Positions 29,916 through 40,215 of a stretch of DNA of 64,000 nucleotides are shown here, piece by piece. The position numbers and the translations under genes were made by a program. This DNA comes from Yponomeuta sedellus. Lineage: Eukaryota; Arthropoda; Insecta; Lepidoptera; Yponomeutidae. The notes beneath the pieces are model-generated. The model had not been told where the DNA came from. It ran no database searches and worked only from the letters and a program-made list of their open reading frames with translations. The stretch spans positions 15,013,062 through 15,077,061 of the forward strand of contig OW203731.1 in the NCBI GenBank assembly GCA_934045075.1. The letters run 5' to 3'. Position 1 is the first letter of the stretch; every line of letters starts with the position of its first letter.

Positions 29916-30867
29916 GGCAAGATTCCAGGAAGATGGAGACCTGGAAGATCAAAGATATCATAGCCACACAACCTACGGCAGTGATTTCAACAGGATACCA
30001 GCTTCTTGTTTGTATTGGCAACCTTGAAAAGCAATAAATTCGAAATGGTTGCCAACGTCTGACAGGAGACGGCTCATGAAGAAGACGACAAAGCGATTTT
30101 TTGTGAATTCCAGATTTCGTGGTATAAGTTGATAGCCAATGGGTTCTCACGCATTTCTCATAAGATCAATAACATCCAAATTAATTTAATTTACGCCCAC
30201 GAAGAGCTGATTTATGGGGTCCAATAAAATTAAACTTAATTGTCGAGTATTAGAGTTAATTTACATTCAGCCAAGTGGCCCTATGCTGGACGAAAGCATT
30301 TAAGTTTGATTGATAGCTCGACAATGTATTCGGAGTGATTATTTCGGTGATTGTGGAGTTACGAAAACGAAGTGAAGCTAACGCTGCTACGGGTTTTGTG
30401 GTTTTAATAGCAATTTTTCATACATAATTTAAAAATTCATATTTTCTATCATTCTCATTCAAATGACATAACTATATGAGACGTATGCATTAAAAAGTAA
30501 TAGACAAGTCAAGTCAAAACCTGTAAATCTTAGTCTTGTCTACAAAAACATGACTCCTTAAAACACTACTCACATGCGTAATATACAGTCTGAAGTAAAG
30601 TATCTGTAGTAACTATATTTGTGTTTGAGTTTTCATACATAATTTAAACTGCCTCCTGTTTTTGTGGAATCGTCTTTTTAAAATGTTGTAAATGATGATG
30701 AAGCGAATAAGGTTTGTCAACTTGGCAAAGTGACAATTACAGGTGTCTGCCGGCTTCTGCGGTAGTATGCTTGTGTGTATTAAGCACATTGAAGTGCAAT
30801 CTAAATTTGCCCGAACAAACGTTCGTGAACAGGAAAACGAAAAAGTAATTGACAAAAACTTTTTTAA
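29916..30867. other. Intergenic, weak ORFs
   Basis: Two minus-strand ORFs (29884-30150, 88 codons; 30613-30909, 98 codons) have no recognisable domain. Confidence 0.25.
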
Positions 30868-30922
30868 TAAGACGTGTTGACACTTAACCCCAGTCATGCC
30901 TGATGGCAAACGAAGATGGGGT
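30868..30922. repeat. CATGCCTGATGG repeat
   Basis: TTGACACTTAACCCCAGTCA and GCCTGATGGCAAACGAAG, matching 6215-6270. Confidence 0.4.
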
Positions 30923-31406
30923 CTAAGGTCTTTCTCACAAGAAATTATAATAGTTACGGCTCATACTTGTACCATGTAGATACTGAACAAGTGAAAAAAT
31001 ATATATTTCATTTCATTTAATATCTTCGGAAAAACGACGACGGCATTTCCACAGCTTTGAACAAAACTAAACAAAATAGATTTTAGGGACAAGATTTTTA
31101 CCACAAGTTTTTTAAAAATGCCTCCTTTGTAACAGAGTAGTCTGGGTCACAAAATAAGCTCTCGCATTTCGCCTCATTTAATATACCAAGATGCAAATGG
31201 GGTAGCTCCTATTTTATCAGTTGTGCCCACATTTTTCCAGCTTGCCTCCTCCATTTTATGTTTGAACGTAACGCTGTTTTATATTCAGCTCATTTGAATG
31301 TTATGCAATTAGTAGTCAGGAGTGGAAATGAGGCCATATTAAAACAAACCTTTTTACGGACGTCGCGTCGCTTGCTATGCGGAGAGTGGGGATCATCGTG
31401 ATAAAT
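30923..31406. other. Intergenic, nothing recognised
   Basis: No feature seen. Confidence 0.3.
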
Positions 31407-31680
31407 TTAATTGTTGCTCTCAGAGTTGAATATCAATGCCTGCGACCGTGACACGAAATAAAAAAAGTACGAATAGTTACCAGCAGAGGCACACAAGGTT
31501 TTTTCGATAGAATTCGATAGATAGACCAGGGACTGCCACTTGCCATGAACCTGAACGATCACATTCGCTTCATCAACGTTCATAAGTAGTTGCAAGCACG
31601 CACGCCGGTTCCGGATACTTTTTATGTTCCCCATTGCTAATACATTCTCTATTTCGTCGAAGTATATCCGAGACGGATTC
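31407..31680 (-). repeat. Z-family LINE 3' end
   Basis: On plus: CAGGGACTGCCACTTGCCAT, CGCTTCATCAACGTTCATAA, GCACGCACGCCGGTTCCGGA, CCCCATTGCTAATACATTCT. Other copies: 41262-41485, 43018-43170, 49625-49735. The 60-bp array at 11714 resembles this 3' end. Confidence 0.55.
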
Positions 31681-32421
31681 TTTCAAAATTGTGCAATAAC
31701 AGTTTTGTTAATCAAAGCGAAATCTGCGGCGTAAATAATATTTTATATTATGTTTGCTTACCGATTACACTTTGCATTAATCTGATTTAGGAAGCACCAT
31801 CAGAGTTTTACCTGATGCAAATTTTATATGCAGGCAGTAAACATATTGCTAAGATACCTCCAATACCATATCATAAACAACAAAATACGAAGATACGATA
31901 AAAAGTGGTATGCGCTGTAATTCCTTACATATATGTAAGATCTTCACTGTAGTCACGTAATTAACAGAACTCCGCAAAATATCCCAAGCTTGTTGCGTAC
32001 AGTCGAGAACACATAGACTTTTATACAGTTCTAGCAGTGCCCGCGACTACGTTCCCGTTGTAAACGGATTAGTCTACAGCCTATGTCTTGAGGATTCATC
32101 CTAAGTACTGATAGTATATTTTTTTAATCCTGATTATTCCTTTTTAATACTAGTGAAGAAATTCTTGAAAAGGGTTAGGCATTTTCGGACATTATATAAT
32201 ATCTAAGATTTTTTATGACACCTTACAAAGTTATCGATACAAAAACTTACAAACTCATCCTCTTGACAGATCTGATGTAAACACTCAGACACTCAGACCT
32301 GATGTAAACAAAATTAAGTTTTTGCTAAAATTAACCACATACAGCATAAGTTCACCTTTAAGGACAAGTAAAGACTAAAGGATTTGTCATTTCCATGATT
32401 TTGAATGACTTCGCTTTCCAC
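31681..32421. other. Intergenic, nothing recognised
   Basis: GATGTAAACACTCAGACACT-like short duplication at about 32270-32310. No gene seen. Confidence 0.3.
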
Positions 32422-32494
32422 CAATTATTAGTCTTTATTTCCAGGCATGACAATAAATTTTATTGTCATGCCTGGAAATAAAGAATAATAATTG
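32422..32494. repeat. Perfect palindrome 1
   Basis: The core has 26-bp arms (32432-32457 and 32459-32484) around a single base, T32458, without mismatch. One mismatch further out the pairing continues for about nine more pairs. Confidence 0.95.
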
Positions 32495-32501
32495 TTAAAA
32501 A

Positions 32502-32568
32502 AAATATAGCTATTATTTACCATTATTCAGATTTTAAATCTGAATAATGGTAAATAATAGCTATATTT
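32502..32568. repeat. Perfect palindrome 2
   Basis: 33-bp arms (32502-32534 and 32536-32568) around a single base, T32535, no mismatch. It starts only 17 bases after the core of palindrome 1. Confidence 0.95.
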
Positions 32569-32607
32569 AGAACTAGAGCCTTGGTTAAATGCATAAAAAA
32601 TATATTC

Positions 32608-32722
32608 CACCTCCACCAACCCAGACTCGGCCCCCGTGGTAGAGTATGGCCTAACCTTCCTGCGATACAGGAAGAGACCCGTGCCCCAACAGTGGGGACA
32701 TATAAAGGGGATATCAAATATA
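32608..32722 (+). repeat. 5S-derived SINE, 3' fragment
   Basis: From CCTCCACCAACCCAGACTCG to CAGTGGGGACATATAAAGGG. Confidence 0.65.
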
Positions 32723-32876
32723 TTCTAAGAAAAATATTTACATGGCTTTGGACATGAACTCTTAAAATGACTCAGGTTGACATGCGTCAACTCTATCTAA
32801 CAACACTATCCATTTATTTATCTATGCAAACGCTCTATGCAGAGAAAAATCCAAAAACATTTTGAAAGAAGAATAA

Positions 32877-33300
32877 GAATAGTTTTTATTAATAAAATGG
32901 GTACACGGTTTTTTTTTTAATCTTATTTATTTAAAGGCTTTGTTCGCAGAACGAGCATGTCGGCCCCATCGTAACCTAATCATACAACTATCAAACTACA
33001 TAGATCTTATAACTAAGCTATTCTTAACAAATTCATAAATAATACTGGCGTGTCCGCTACCTAAGTATTCCCACATCCACTAAATTTAGTTGTAGCCGTG
33101 ACACTACAGTCGTTCTCTGAGTTTCATTGCGGACACACATCATTAATAAATAAAATAAATCTTCCGCAGCATCACATACTGAACGATTCGGGCTATTTAT
33201 TTTATATTGGGTACACAGTTGTGCATTTTAACAGTGTCCGCCGTAAGAATTGGCTTGTGGTTTTACATGGCGCACGAGATTTATACAAAAAGTAGAGGTT
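32877..33300 (-). repeat. LINE 3' tail (TTCTTA type)
   Basis: On plus: AAGAATAGTTTTTATTAATA, GGGTACAC, and at 33205-33290 again GGGTACACAGTTGTGCATTT, AACAGTGTCC and GGCGCACGAGATTTATAC. This is the counterpart of 20280-20440, here split by about 300 bp of other sequence (32910-33205). Confidence 0.45.
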
Positions 33301-33868
33301 ATACCAAAAGTACAATAGTAGCAAAGCTATTTGTAGAAGCAAAGTAATTTTCACATTTTAATGCTATTATGGATTTTCGCGAAGTAACGCCTTATTCTAT
33401 ACAATATCTAACAACGTAAATAAACTTGTCACCGACTGTACTCACATCAAGACATAAAGCAGGCAACCCTTCTCCCCTTGATGTTCCGGACAATTCGCAG
33501 CGTCATAACTTCCGGGTTGTTTCATGTGTTTACGTGGAGTAACTTTCTTGTACTGCTAATCTGAGGGTACAAATATGTGTAGCAATAAAATGTTTATTTA
33601 CTTACAAACAAAGGCCAAACTCCGCGAGCTTTGGAGGTAACAATTTTTGTTTATGGTCGTTGATATTGGAAAATGTCACATTACAAAAAAAAATTCTGAA
33701 ATTTTACTTTATTACAAACGAAACAACATTTCACATGACACAACATAAGAGCTTATCACTGAAAAAGATTCTTCCAGCAAACCTCAGAGAATTGGAGAAG
33801 CAGTAAAAAGCGGGTCTATATACGTGTACCAAATATACTACATCAATATTGAATAACCTACCTGACTA
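33301..33868. other. Intergenic, nothing recognised
   Basis: No feature seen. Confidence 0.3.
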
Positions 33869-34058
<190 letters not shown>

Positions 34059-34074
34059 TACATAAACTAAATAA

Positions 34075-34530
34075 ATACATAAATATATAGCTCAATGTTA
34101 TGACAGAGTTAGATAATGCTCTTTCAACCGCTTCTTAAATGTACCAACAGTGGGACTAACGCATAATTATCTTTTGTGGCAGCGCGTTCCACAGCCTGAC
34201 CGAATGGACCGTGAAAAAGTCACCGTAAGCGCCACTATAATATTATGAGAAGGTGAGAGTTGTCAAATCTAATTAGCCTTTCCCCAGAGTGTCGGTACTG
34301 AAACCTTTCTTTAAGGCAGGCAGGGGATGAGGAATTGTTAAGTATTTTATATATTAATTATAATATTTGTGCATTCCGGCGAAGACGAATTGGGAGCCAT
34401 TTTAACACATGAGGGGTTTCCCTGAGACATGAGTCATGAGACACATGATCAAACTTGCGTAAACCGTATGTAAAACGGATAGCCAAATTACGTTTTCATC
34501 AAATTTATATGAAAAATTAAAACTTAGAAA
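34075..34530 (-). pseudogene. CR1-like LINE C-terminus, decayed
   Basis: On minus, broken frames give RNLAIRFTYGLRKFDHVS, LKWLPIRLRRNAQI and FTVHSVRLWNALP, the same C-terminal motifs as the LINE at 22498. Indels disrupt it. The Ty3/gypsy element inserted right beside it. Confidence 0.65.
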
Positions 34531-34536
34531 TATAGC

Positions 34537-34806
34537 TGTATTGTTCTTCAATAAAAGTCTTCTGTTCGCTTGTATTTTGTAGTTTATTAAATTATTACTG
34601 AGAGCACATCTTATTGCTAGTGTGTCAGTGGGGGAAGAGAGAGTTATAGGTTATGCTACATAGTTTACAATATGTTACTCAATTAGTTTCCGTCTGTACC
34701 TGACTACATGTGGCGGCTGGTGCATATTGGAGCCTCAGGTAATTTCACCACGTCTGTATCTGCCAACGTTTAGTTATTTATTACGTTTCGTGACCACTTC
34801 GCAACA
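34537..34806 (-). repeat. 3' LTR
   Basis: 270 bp, TG...CA ends. On the coding strand AATAAA occurs near its end (TTTAATAAACTAC), a likely polyadenylation signal. Confidence 0.93.
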
Positions 34807-34819
34807 TCTTTCTCCTTTC
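34807..34819 (-). promoter_or_regulatory. Polypurine tract
   Basis: On minus GAAAGGAGAAAGA lies directly against the 3' LTR, where plus-strand DNA synthesis is primed. A second purine run, GAAAGGGGGAAGAAAAGG, about 45 bases upstream (34864-34881) could be an older or additional tract. Confidence 0.8.
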
Positions 34820-34881
34820 AAACAAAAAAATAATAAATGAATACTTTACATTACATTGTTACCTTTTCTTCCCCCTTTCGA

Positions 34882-35290
34882 ACATTTTATAATTATGAAA
34901 CAAACATAAGTAGTTTTATTAATTTAACCACCTATTTAAATCTAAGTTAAACACTCTATTTGCTGCTGTTGCATCTATATACAACAGACAATCTAGTTAA
35001 TAATGTGATCTTAATAAACTATTACTTATTTAAACCTACGGTTGTTATTATTTGTAACTGTTGTATTTATATAAACCAAACCTTGTTTTCTTAAGAGTAA
35101 ATTAGGTTTGAACCTTATACACTAGATAAACGTAATCCTAACTTTATAATATGTGAAAGAAGTTATCCTTATTCTACTAATTTCAACTCAACTCAATTTG
35201 GTACATTTCACATTTTATTCAATTACCAATTCAAACTGCACACTCACTACCAAAGCTCCTGCAGCCTAAATATGATTGTGAGACCCCGAA
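34882..35290 (-). other. Non-coding 3' region of the gypsy element
   Basis: About 400 bases between the pol stop and the PPT. AT-rich, no ORF of note and no env remnant that I can see. Confidence 0.5.
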
Positions 35291-38206
35291 TCACTCTGAT
35301 CGAAGATGGTAAGAAGTTCGAGTATATCTAACTCCATTGTGATCTTCCACGACATATGATCTGTAACCATTATCCTTAACAATACACCCTGGGAGCCATT
35401 TGTTTATATTACCATCCTTCCTGAACCAAATTTTTTGACCTACTACAAATGGTTTCTTACATCTAGTTCTTATATCATAGTTTTTATTATTTCTAAAACT
35501 CCCTTTATGTAATTCTGTTTTCACATTTGCGTTTAATTTTGGTCTTAAATAACTAAATGGTACAGGCATTTTAGTTTTCAAATTTCTATTCATTAGTAGT
35601 TCTGCTGGGGAGAACATGGTACCACATACTGGAGAAGATCTGTATTGAAGTAGTGCTACTCTGTAATCTGATTTGTCTTCATTACATTTTTTTATTAATT
35701 TCTTAGATGTTTGAACTGCCCGTTCTGCCATACCATTTGATTGCGGATATCTAGGGCTTGAAAATGTAAATTTAAATCCCCATTCTTTGGCAAACTCCCT
35801 GCATTCTCTAGAGTCGAAGGGTACATGATCCGAGACCACCTCTTTTGGTATTCCAAAATTACAAAATACATCTGTGAGAGCATTTTTTATACTATTTGCA
35901 CTTTTATTATTTATCAACTTTATATCAAGCCATTTTGAAAAGTAATCATATATTATCAAATAACTTTTATTTTTCAAATCCATAATATCCACCCCTATTT
36001 TTGAAAAAGGTAAATCGGGTATCTCATGAGACAGTAGTGGTTCCTTAACATTGCTATTCTGATACATTTGACAAACAAAACATTTTCTTACATAGTGCTC
36101 CAAATGATCATCAATTTTCGGCCAGTAATACAATTTTCTAGCAAGTTGTTTCATTTTCGTCATACCTTGATGTCCCTCATGTAGTTTATTAGCTATTTCT
36201 ATTCTCAGTGAGTGAGGTATTATCAATCTGTCTTTAAAGAACAACAAGTCATTGTCAATTACTATCTCTGATCTTAATTTGAAGTAGCAACTTAGATTAC
36301 CAGGAATATTTTTAGTTTTTTCTGGCCAACCATTTTTAGTATATTCTTTTAATTTAGACAAGTCGTCATCTTTATTAGTTTCTGATATTATTTCTTGTTT
36401 CTTTTCTTCAGTACACTGAAGATGTTTGGCCAGACCTACACAGTGAATTACTTCATGCATGTAGCTGTCATCAGTGTCATCACTTTCTATGTATGCTCGC
36501 GATAAAAGATCCGCTATATACATCAGTTTTCCTTTTAAATATTTAAACTCAATGTTGTATCTGAACAATTTTAATTTTAATCGTTGCAACCTAGGAGAAG
36601 GGACTTCATGAATGTGTTTCTTTAATATCGATTCTAGTGGCTTATGGTCATTTAGTACTGTACCTTTATTTCCGTATATATAGTAATGAAACTTCCTAGT
36701 TGCCCAAACCACACTTAAAAGTTCTTTTTCTATTTGCGAAAAGTTTCGCTCTGCCGCTGTTAAGCTTCTAGATGCAAAACTAACTGGTTTGCCATTTTGC
36801 ATTAAACAACAACCTAGACCGTCTTTAGAAGCATCACATTGTATCACAATTGGCAACTTTGGATCAAAATTCTGTAAAACAGGAGTTTGACCAATTATTT
36901 CTTTAAGCTTATTGAAAATGCCTTCATGCACATCTGTCCAAATCCATTCAACATTTTTCTTTAAGAGTAACTGCAAAGGTGCTGCAATATTTGCCAGTTG
37001 TGGTACAAATCTACGTAAGTAATTTATCATACCAAGGAATATTTGTAATTCTTTTACTTTAGTTGGACTTTTTATGTTTGCAATTGCTTTAATTCTGTCC
37101 GGGTCAATTTTCATTCCTTTTCTTGAAAATATATGTCCGAAATATCTAACCTCTGTAAGCTTATACTGAAATTTCTTTTTATTGAATCTAACATTATGTA
37201 CCTTTGCTCGTTCCAAAACTTTGTTCAATATTGCATCATGTTCCTGTTCATTATCTGCACATATCAATAAATCATCACAATATATAACTACACCCGGCAA
37301 GTCTCCAAAGGCTCTTTCATTATATTTTTGAAATATTTCTGGAGCTACCGATAGACCAAACGGTAATCTGTTAAATTTATAACAACCAAAGGGACTATTA
37401 AAAGTACAAAGTTCACTTGCCTTTTCTGTTAGCCTTATGTTATAAAATCCTTCTGACAAATCTAGTACTGAAAATAGATTCTTATCACATAAATTTGGTA
37501 TTATTTCTTCTAAAGTTGGTATTAAGTGATATTCTCTTTGCAATACACTATTAAGATCTTTAGGATCTAAACAAATTCTTAGTGCTCCATCTTTTTTTTC
37601 TCTTATTACAAGATTACTCACAAAGGTCCTGGGGTGTTCGACTTTCGAAATGATTCCCTGTTCCACCAACAATGTAAGCTTACTTCGTAACCGTTCCTTG
37701 ATAGCAAATGGAACTCGACGTGGGGGTCTCACAACCGGCTGTGCTGCAGGCTGAGTGTGCAGTTCTAAAGGCTCCTCAAATTCACCGACTCCCTGAAACA
37801 GTTCAATGTGCTTCTTAATAATTAGGTTTTTTTCGTCGCTTCTTTTAACTGAGTTTATTGTGTTTTTTAGCAATTTTAATTCTAGTAGAGAGCTCAACCC
37901 TAATATCGGCCGAACCTTTTTATCTACTATGATAAATTCTGTTTTAACAGTTTCATCTTCATGATATATGTTAAGAATTTTTTTCCCTATGGGCTTTATT
38001 TGCGTCCCACCAAATGCTTCTAATATTATTGTTGTCTCAGATAATGTTACATGCTCATCATTGACAATTTTTCTTAAATCATAAAGGCTCAAAATATTTA
38101 CTTGCGCTCCAGTGTCACATTTAAAATTTATATTGTTTCCTTCAACTTGAAGCGACTCTGTCCACTCTGTGTTATTCTTATTTATCGAGTGACAAACTTT
38201 TACTAG
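35291..38206 (-). CDS. pol: Pol polyprotein (PR-RT-RNase H-integrase), read through from gag
   Basis: 971 codons stay open from the codon after the gag TGA to the stop at 35291; there is no ATG at the start, so it must be made as a fusion. Counting from the first codon after TGA, the protease site is DTGA at 31. Counting from the TTG at 38092 (codon 39), RT has LFSVLD (D211) and YCDD (271-274). RNase H has D420, E455 or E457, D482 and D528. Integrase has the zinc site H638-H641-C671-C674 and the catalytic D702, D755, E790 with the usual 35-residue spacing. The D755 motif reads SDHVPF where I would expect SDN. A GPF/Y-like C-terminal module follows (VGQKIWFRK ... VVEDHNGVRYTR). YCDD in place of YMDD/YVDD is seen in some insect and nematode gypsy-like elements. 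No frameshift or internal stop, so it may be active. Confidence 0.93.
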   Translation of the reverse strand, partial: LVKVCHSINKNNTEWTESLQVEGNNINFKCDTGAQVNILSLYDLRKIVNDEHVTLSETTIILEAFGGTQIKPIGKKILNIYHEDETVKTEFIIVDKKVRPILGLSSLLELKLLKNTINSVKRSDEKNLIIKKHIELFQGVGEFEEPLELHTQPAAQPVVRPPRRVPFAIKERLRSKLTLLVEQGIISKVEHPRTFVSNLVIREKKDGALRICLDPKDLNSVLQREYHLIPTLEEIIPNLCDKNLFSVLDLSEGFYNIRLTEKASELCTFNSPFGCYKFNRLPFGLSVAPEIFQKYNERAFGDLPGVVIYCDDLLICADNEQEHDAILNKVLERAKVHNVRFNKKKFQYKLTEVRYFGHIFSRKGMKIDPDRIKAIANIKSPTKVKELQIFLGMINYLRRFVPQLANIAAPLQLLLKKNVEWIWTDVHEGIFNKLKEIIGQTPVLQNFDPKLPIVIQCDASKDGLGCCLMQNGKPVSFASRSLTAAERNFSQIEKELLSVVWATRKFHYYIYGNKGTVLNDHKPLESILKKHIHEVPSPRLQRLKLKLFRYNIEFKYLKGKLMYIADLLSRAYIESDDTDDSYMHEVIHCVGLAKHLQCTEEKKQEIISETNKDDDLSKLKEYTKNGWPEKTKNIPGNLSCYFKLRSEIVIDNDLLFFKDRLIIPHSLRIEIANKLHEGHQGMTKMKQLARKLYYWPKIDDHLEHYVRKCFVCQMYQNSNVKEPLLSHEIPDLPFSKIGVDIMDLKNKSYLIIYDYFSKWLDIKLINNKSANSIKNALTDVFCNFGIPKEVVSDHVPFDSRECREFAKEWGFKFTFSSPRYPQSNGMAERAVQTSKKLIKKCNEDKSDYRVALLQYRSSPVCGTMFSPAELLMNRNLKTKMPVPFSYLRPKLNANVKTELHKGSFRNNKNYDIRTRCKKPFVVGQKIWFRKDGNINKWLPGCIVKDNGYRSYVVEDHNGVRYTRTSYHLRSE

Positions 38207-38212
38207 TCACAA
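38203..38212 (-). promoter_or_regulatory. Candidate stop-codon readthrough site between gag and pol
   Basis: On minus TTG-TGA-CTA-G. The gag and pol frames are the same, and every codon from TGA to the pol stop is open. TGA followed by CTAG is the best-known sequence context for efficient readthrough in animal genes and viruses. This replaces the -1 frameshift usual between gag and pol in Ty3/gypsy elements. Confidence 0.75.
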
Positions 38213-39148
38213 ATCCTCATTGTTACTACTGCCCTCCCCACTGTTTTCCTCATCAACCGAGATGTTGTGAGTGTATTTTTTAGTTTTACAGCCAACTTTA
38301 AAGTGATTAGGTTTTTTACAGTTTGAACATATTTTTCCAAATGCTGGGCAATTACGAGGCCCATGCCTGGTGTTACACTTTTTACATTGATATACATTGT
38401 CTGACCGAGTCTCTTTATTATAACCATGATTGAAACTATACTTAGCTTTATATTCATGTTGTTTCTTCTGCATTGAGTTGTTCTGCGACCGCTGCTGAGT
38501 CTGGATTGCATCAACAACTGGCTCCAGCGGCTTGGCTATCATTCTAACTTGCTGTCTTGACAACTCCGCTGACCTGCAGATGTCTACTGCCCGTTCCAGT
38601 GTCAGTTCTTTGACTTCCAGCAATTTCTGTTGTGTTCTGGTGTCTTTTAAGCCCACAACAATACGGTCCCGTAACACTCTGTCCAGTTTTGTATCAAAAT
38701 TGCAATTTATTGCAAGTTTTCTTAACTGTGTATAATAAGAGTCAAAGCTTTCTCCATCCTCCTGAGTTCTTCGGTTGAAGTGAAACGAGTTAATGACCTC
38801 ATTGTTCTTCGGCGCAAAATAACCATCAAATAACTTGATCACATCCTCTAGTTTAGGACTTACATTGTCACCGTCTTGTAGTGTATTAAAATAAAGTTCT
38901 TGCGCCGCTTGTCCAACGCAGTTCAGAAGTATTGACGCTTTTCTGGCTTCCGTTATGTTATTAAGACCAGCTGCTGAGATGAAAATCTTAAACCCTTGTT
39001 TAAACCTTAGCCACTGTGCATAAAGATTGTCCAGCGTCTCCAGGTCTAAAGGTGCCGGCATTCGGTATTCAATCGTTCCAGCCACCATTCCGTAGGGTTC
39101 CACTTCAGTAGTTGTAATTTCCTTATTTCCAGTTGAATTTTCTGTCAT
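38207..39148 (-). CDS. gag: Gag polyprotein
   Basis: 313 residues from the ATG at 39148 (MTENSTGNKE) to TGA at 38209-38207. Upstream the frame is open through the PBS into the LTR (ATG at 39196), but the 39148 start lies just 33 bases after the LTR and fits better. The N-terminal two thirds are a Ty3-type capsid region (LYAQWLRFKQGFKIFISAAG; LLNCVGQAAQELYF; FDSYYTQLRKLA; DRIVVGLKD). At about residues 255-287 lie two zinc knuckles, C-X2-C-X3-H-X4-C and C-X2-C-X4-H-X4-C, for RNA binding. The C-terminus is acidic (DEENSGEGSSNNEDL). Its stop is in frame with pol, so most ribosomes would stop here and give Gag in excess. Confidence 0.92.
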   Translation of the reverse strand: MTENSTGNKEITTTEVEPYGMVAGTIEYRMPAPLDLETLDNLYAQWLRFKQGFKIFISAAGLNNITEARKASILLNCVGQAAQELYFNTLQDGDNVSPKLEDVIKLFDGYFAPKNNEVINSFHFNRRTQEDGESFDSYYTQLRKLAINCNFDTKLDRVLRDRIVVGLKDTRTQQKLLEVKELTLERAVDICRSAELSRQQVRMIAKPLEPVVDAIQTQQRSQNNSMQKKQHEYKAKYSFNHGYNKETRSDNVYQCKKCNTRHGPRNCPAFGKICSNCKKPNHFKVGCKTKKYTHNISVDEENSGEGSSNNEDL

Positions 39149-39170
39149 TTCCTTTGGTAGATTACACCGT

Positions 39171-39181
39171 CGGCTGCGCCA
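39171..39181 (-). promoter_or_regulatory. Primer binding site
   Basis: TGGCGCAGCCG starts at the base next to the 5' LTR. It would pair with the CCA-bearing 3' end of a tRNA ending CGGCTGCGCCA, consistent with a tRNA-Ser (UCN); this assignment is from memory of tRNA ends. Confidence 0.7.
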
Positions 39182-39451
39182 TGTATTGTTCTTCAATAAA
39201 AGTCTTCTGTTCGCTTGTATTTTGTAGTTTATTAAATTATTACTGAGAGCACATCTTATTGCTAGTGTGTCAGTGGGGGAAGAGAGAGTTATAGGTTATG
39301 CTACATAGTTTACAATATGTTACTCAATTAGTTTCCGTCTGTACCTGACTACATGTGGCGGCTCGTGCATATTGGAGCCTCAGGTAATTTCACCACGTCT
39401 GTATCTGCCAACGTTTAGTTATTTATTACGTTTCGTGACCACTTCGCAACA
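39182..39451 (-). repeat. 5' LTR
   Basis: 270 bp; promoter copy of the element. One substitution relative to the 3' LTR. Confidence 0.93.
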
Positions 39452-39456
39452 ATAGC

Positions 39457-40019
39457 AAGCCATCATAATCCATACCTAGTCAGGCTGAGGTTAAAATATC
39501 TTACACTTCCCCCAATCCGTGAAGCATCCAGTTCATATGTTTTCGGGCGCAAGCTCAGGGCATATTTGCTGGAGCTTCAGAGACCGCTACTCCCCTCCCT
39601 TCCAACCTCTCGCCGCAAACACTGACACGAGTCTGCAATCGCATGGTAGGGATATGAAACATGGCAACACTGTATTTGTATATATGCATATCCTATTATT
39701 TTTTATTATTTTTTTCTCGCTTATTTAAGTAAATATTATATGTGTGCATTGATTAAATATATATCATTAATGTATTTAACTATATTTATAAAATTGTTTC
39801 AGTACAATTTTGATCTGATCATATACCTATATTCATTTGTGTAAGTTTTTTGTTTGTGTATACCGTAGTTTACTTTGTCAGTTAGTTAAAACTATTTAAG
39901 TATGCATATTACGTATTCTATTCTATACAACTATTACTCTTTATTACATATAAGTATTCTATTCAGTATGGTATTTCCCATGATTGCACCACACCGCAGT
40001 CTGTAATGCTCGCGGAACA
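39457..40019. other. Intergenic, nothing recognised
   Basis: AT-rich. No continuation of the LINE remnant left of the gypsy element could be made out. Confidence 0.3.
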
Positions 40020-40215
40020 CCTACTGGCACTGCCTGAAAATCAGCGCTGAAGGCTTGCCCATCAGCATATGCTGAGTCAGTTGCCGTTTATAGCGGCAGT
40101 GACACGCCATGACCTTTAGTGTTCTTTTCTTTTTTTAATGTGTTTGAAGATTGTTTTCTCAAACACGCTCGGAAATGTTTGTGTTATAACCATGAAATAA
40201 AGCCACAAAGTTTCT
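40020..40215 (+). repeat. LINE 3' UTR
   Basis: CTGCCTGAAAATCAGCGCTG, GCATATGCTGAGTCAGTTGC, TGTGTTATAACCATGAAATA and AATAAAGCCAC. Relative of 21115-21365 in the other orientation; it ends without the (CT)n tail. Confidence 0.5.

Larger units (their letters stand above)
34537..39451 (-). mobile_element. Complete Ty3/gypsy-type LTR retrotransposon
   Basis: 4915 bp, minus strand, flanked by the 5-bp duplication ATAGC (34532-34536 and 39452-39456). Both 270-bp LTRs begin TGTTGCGAAG and end AACAATACA on the coding strand. They differ at one base (G34739 region against C at 39384 region, within GGCT-GTGCAT), so the insertion is recent. PBS, gag, pol (protease, RT, RNase H, integrase in that order) and PPT are all present. 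No env-like ORF. The order PR-RT-RH-IN defines Ty3/gypsy. Confidence 0.95.

Noticed and set aside
34882..35290. env-like third ORF of a gypsy-type retrovirus
   Set aside because: No ORF of any length lies between the pol stop and the PPT.
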